Assembly (NCBI RefSeq): GCF_040802235.1
Contig: NC_133161.1
Location: forward strand, 45,745,001 to 45,809,000
Direction: 5' to 3'
DNA length: 64,000 nt
Origin: Manis javanica
Taxonomy: Eukaryota; Chordata; Mammalia; Pholidota; Manidae
Below are positions 60,246-64,000 of the stretch, piece by piece (within the stretch, counting starts at the first letter, position 1; the number at the start of each line of letters is the position of its first letter). The notes beneath the pieces were generated by a model. It was not told the origin of the DNA, ran no database searches, and was given only the letters and a program-made list of their open reading frames with translations. Made by a program: the position numbers and the translations under genes.

Positions 60246-60600
60246 CATGCCTGGATCCCAGATCTTTCTAGCTTCCCCCATGGAGCCTCGGAAGCTCAGT
60301 GCTGTCAGGTTTTCGAACTGCGGCTAATGTAAGGCAGCAGATTTGAGGCAGCTGTGTCCTGTCTGCAGAGGCCTCCGGCATGTGACCTGGAAGGGCTGGT
60401 TTGAGTGATGGAGGGGGCTCTGCCTCTGAGTAAGGACAGGCCTGCTTTGTGCTATTTCTTAAGGCCGACGTGTGTCTGGAACAATAGCAAACATTCATGT
60501 GCACAGCAACCCCCAGAAGCTGTATCCAGTCACCACTGAGGAATCAGTGGAGGAAGCAGGGGCTGGCAGCTTTATTCCTCCTGCCACAGTGCACACCAAG
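60246..60600 (-). promoter_or_regulatory. Predicted CHN2 beta1 5' UTR and internal promoter region
   Basis: Sequence directly upstream of the beta1 start. It is CpG-poor and I see no clear TATA box, so a tissue-restricted internal promoter is plausible. A transcription start cannot be placed by eye. The existence of a promoter here follows from the known beta1/beta2 arrangement, not from a motif. Confidence 0.45.
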
Positions 60601-61529
60601 GAGAGACCTCTCCTACTTGCTAGCACATTTCACACACACACACCAACTAAGGGAGGTTCAAAGTCTCAGGCTGCATCCGATTATTCTGGGGCTCTGAACC
60701 CCATCCTGGGCTGAACTCCAGCAGATTAGACCTTTAAGCCCTGATGATTGTTTAATCTTACATGGATAAAGCCAGGGCTTTTTTTTTTCTTGTTTTTAAT
60801 CTGCCCCAGCACTTGAAAGCCTAATTTTTATTCGTATGCACGGATTAAACAGAGCAGTCTATGCACCAAAATGGGGCATGGAAGAAGAGAATGACATTTC
60901 AGTTCTGGATTCTATAGCCAAAGTTTCAAAACAAGATGTGGATATCTTGCTCTAGGATACTTTCTGGTCTCTCTTCTCCCCACAACTACAAACAACTCCC
61001 TAACCCACTGAGACAAGACAATGTTCTTTAACTAAAACCAAAACATCATAGTTGCTTTTCTTTAAAAAAAATCTTCGGTGTTCATTCTTCACTGGCCAAG
61101 CCTAATGCCTTCCTTGCTCTTAAAAATACCGTGTCTTTGATGGTCTCCCTTGGGACCACGGGTTTTAGTTCCAGGTCTCCCCATTAATAGAAGTGAGGAA
61201 ATCCTTATGTCTTGGAAGTACTCCTGACCTGATGGCATAGGTGAATGCAGCTAATGCCAGAGAGCAAAATTAATGCTCTTGGGATAGAAAGCAAGGAGAA
61301 CACAGATAACTGGACCATGATGTAGATGGACAACACATACGCAAATTCCATGTACTGAGATGTGGCCTGTGTTCCAGCCTCTCCAAGTAGCTATGGGCAG
61401 AGTAAAGAAAGGCCCATCTCATTCTTGTGTAATTCTTTATACCTGTCCACTGCTGTCATTCCAACTTGGTTCAGAAGTGCATCCTCCCACTTCATTCTCT
61501 TGCTACCTTCAATAATAATAATAACAGCC

Positions 61530-61770
61530 AATCACAATAATTGAGGTAGTGCCAGACAATATTCTGAATGTGTTAACTGCACTCACTCACGCACTCATCA
61601 GCTTATGTGTGTGAGGAACAAGACTTTCATTCCCATTTTTTGAGTGAAGAGATTGAGACACCAATGAAAGGTGAAGTGATTTGTCTAAGGACATGCTGTT
61701 TGGCTCACACAGCACAGCCAGGACTAGACCCCCAAACCTCTCTGTCTGGCACCGGTGCTCCTGAGCCACC
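61530..61770 (-). repeat. MIR SINE, minus orientation
   Basis: tgaagagattgagacaccaa, aagtgatttgtctaaggaca, cacagccaggactagacccc. Confidence 0.75.
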
Positions 61771-61959
61771 TCCTGCCACTGTGTCCTGCAAATGCTTTCT
61801 ATAAATATTGGCCAAGTCTGGCCCCACCTTACCATTTTTGCCCCACAGTAACTCAGACCCTCAATAGCTCTGCAGCCTGCCTTATCCACAGATGCACAAC
61901 ATCTCCCTAGTCCACATTCACTTTGAAAACATCAGTGATTCTCCATGGCTAACTTGTGC

Positions 61960-62425
61960 CCTGGCATGGCAGGCTTGCACAAGCTTGTCCCAGACCATCC
62001 AGCTCATCTATTTCTCCATGGTCCCCTCCTCAAAGCCTACAAAACCCTCTTCTCTGACAGACTCCACTTCTCACCTCAGTAGCTGGCTCTGCACTTTAGC
62101 ATATTACAGCATCATATCAACATGTCTGCATTTCCACACACATTCACATTCTAACTCCAGAGCCACCCTCTCCCAGAAGACTTCTCCAAACTCCCCACTG
62201 CAAGCAAATGCTCTCCCAAAATCCCATAGCATTTCCCCAAGATTTTCTTACTGCACTTATCACTTTCTACCATATGTTAGAGTGATTTATAACAGATCTC
62301 ATACCCCTGCCCCATTGAAATCCACTGTGACAGTCTCTATGTCTAATTCACTTTATTTCCCCTACAAGACTGTCCCACGGAATTCCTGCCACATTAGGCA
62401 CTGGATAAATATCAACTGCCAGAGT
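61960..62425 (+). repeat. L2 LINE 3' region
   Basis: ctcaaagcctacaaaaccct, cttactgcacttatcacttt and gcactggataaatatcaact give the L2 3' order, including its reading-frame-like C-rich part. The 182-codon frame over it is therefore not a gene. Confidence 0.65.
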
Positions 62426-62429
62426 GAAG

Positions 62430-64000
62430 CGGCACTGTAGAAGCCAGAGCTGTGGAGGGAGGCGTGCGAAGGTGATGGCATGGGACAGGGGCTCCTGCAG
62501 CATCCTGTGGTCACCCACCGCCAGGCCTTAGCTTCCAAGGACATGAGCTCCAGGGTCTGCCATCCTGATGGGCTCCATCCAACTCCTTAGCCCTCCTTCT
62601 GCCTGTCCAATCCTAAGGGCCATCTGCCACTCACAGAGGTGAGTGAAGGCCTGGCCTACCTTTGAAAGGCTTCTAATCCTTAGCCTGAAGGCAAAAAGAC
62701 AGAGAAGAGAAACAGGGTCCTTTCCCCAACCTTCGCTGCTCACAAATCAGCAGAGACCTTTTGATGGTGAGCCACTCTATGTAAGAATGGACTTTGTGAT
62801 CTGAGCTAGGCTAAGTACATGGACACATGGTTTCAGATAAACAACACCCCAACTTATGCTAGTTTGTGATTCTTCAAAGTTGGGTCAGGCATTAGTGCCA
62901 GGTACTAGAAAATTCCATTTCTCTATTGTCATTGCTCAGAGAGACAGACGGGCAAAACAGGAATATAAGAAAGGAACGTGTTCTCCCTGCAGCTTCTGAG
63001 TGGGGGACTGTGTTCTTGCTGAAATGTTTTTCCTTTTCCTCTTCTGTTTCTCCTCATGCAGCCCCTTCCCACTCCTTGTAGGTGTGACCATGCTTTCTCC
63101 TGTGTAGATGCTAACAGTTCAGCCCTTTTTCCTAAGGCATTTTAATGAGCCAGTCAGAATACTACATCCTTTAGGAGAAGTAACCTGGCCAACAGTGGTA
63201 CCCATCCCCTCAGCTTCGCTGGAGGGGAGGGGCCCTATCCTGCCGCCCACTGGCCTGCCCCCATATCCACTACTGTGTCCATAGGAATGATAGGGGAGGG
63301 CTGCATCTCTGTCAAGCCACGTAACAAAGGATACTGGTAAAATGCCAGGCATCAGAGGGAGCATGTGGAGAGCAACTTGGGAGGAACAAGTCTATTTTGT
63401 ATTGAATGGTTTTTAATGAATGTAATATTAACCCTTACAGATGAGCAATAATCATTTTAAAGTTAATTAAAATGATTTAAAAAAGCAAGTTAAAAAACAA
63501 GTGAATTAGACATAAAGCATGCCACAATGAGTTTCAATACAGCAGGGGTATTAAAAAAAAGTCCAAATTTAGTTGTTTATGATAAAATAACTCTTTAACT
63601 GGTAAGTGGACAAAAAGGGGCTCCTTTTCCTTTTGGTATATGGGGGGTTGAATACAAGGAGATTTAATATATTCTCTGCATCTGTGTTTTATAACAAGCA
63701 ATTTTTATTTCTATTTGTGACAGTGATTCCTTTTTCAGATATTTTGTTCAATAGAATTTACCCAAACACAAGACACATTCAGATATGTGAAGGAGCTACA
63801 CACTGTTCCCTTAAGATGCATCTTTCCAGGGAAGCAGAAGGGCTGGCTGGCATTTGAGTGAGCATTACTGAGAGGACTATGGGTGACCCCGAATCACCCT
63901 CTTACTAAAGGAAAAATGATTGCAAATATCTCTTGGTGAAAAACTTCCCTCTTAAGTAACTCCATCACACAGAGCTCCTCTTCACGAGCTTCTTCAGGAC
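62430..64000. other. CHN2 upstream intron, no exon recognised
   Basis: No SH2-coding sequence and no exon with plausible splice sites is visible to the right edge. The SH2 exons of beta2-chimaerin must lie further along the minus strand's 5' side. Confidence 0.45.

Noticed and set aside
61892-62440. 182-codon plus-strand frame
   Set aside because: The DNA reads as the 3' region of an L2 element, so the frame is repeat-derived.
63950-64000. Possible CHN2 upstream exon at the right edge (minus strand locally open)
   Set aside because: The translation (PEEAREEELCVMELLKRE) does not match the beta2-chimaerin residues that precede ISSLVRR, and no splice donor is visible.
1-64000. CRISPR arrays, bacterial operons, phage or integron features
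   Set aside because: No regularly spaced repeats, Shine-Dalgarno-led dense genes or microbial genes; the window is a mammalian nuclear locus.

Overview
This is a mammalian nuclear locus, not a microbial one. It has sparse multi-exon coding sequence with GT-AG splice sites, long introns, CpG-rich promoter DNA, and MIR, L2, L1, MER20 and endogenous retrovirus (ERV) copies throughout. Two host genes are recognisable, both on the minus strand: PRR15 (coding sequence 1077-1466) and the 3' part of CHN2, beta-chimaerin (about 32.5-60.3 kb). The CHN2-PRR15 neighbourhood matches the known mammalian order (human 7p14-p15). I see no Alu, Bov, CAN or ERE SINEs. An L1 3'-end type at 49.25-49.43 kb looks like one I associate with pangolins. 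A pangolin or another placental mammal with little recent SINE activity is my best guess, held loosely.

Layout. 1-4.2 kb: PRR15 with its CpG-rich promoter region; a strong splice acceptor at 1607 suggests a separate untranslated first exon. 4.2-32.5 kb: intergenic DNA dominated by old repeats. An old L1 (10.7-15.3 kb) carries a nested ERVL provirus (10,888-13,853) and a nested Tc1/mariner-type element (14,836-15,140). A second, nearly full-length ERV lies in antisense orientation (16,007-24,787). Both proviruses are broken by stops, frameshifts or deletions. 32.5-60.3 kb: seven CHN2 coding exons and the 3' UTR. 60.3-64 kb: CHN2 intron or upstream DNA with L2 and MIR. The SH2-encoding exons of the long beta2 isoform lie beyond the right edge.

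The CHN2 exons keep one reading frame and encode the C1 (diacylglycerol-binding) and RhoGAP domains of a Rac-GAP. From the exon that starts at 60,245 they add up to exactly 332 residues, the length I remember for human beta1-chimaerin. That first exon overlaps the splice acceptor used by beta2: the same bases serve as coding sequence for beta1 and as the intronic polypyrimidine tract for beta2. This is the most interesting host feature here. I found no convincing new biological system; the rest is well-explained mammalian gene and repeat structure.
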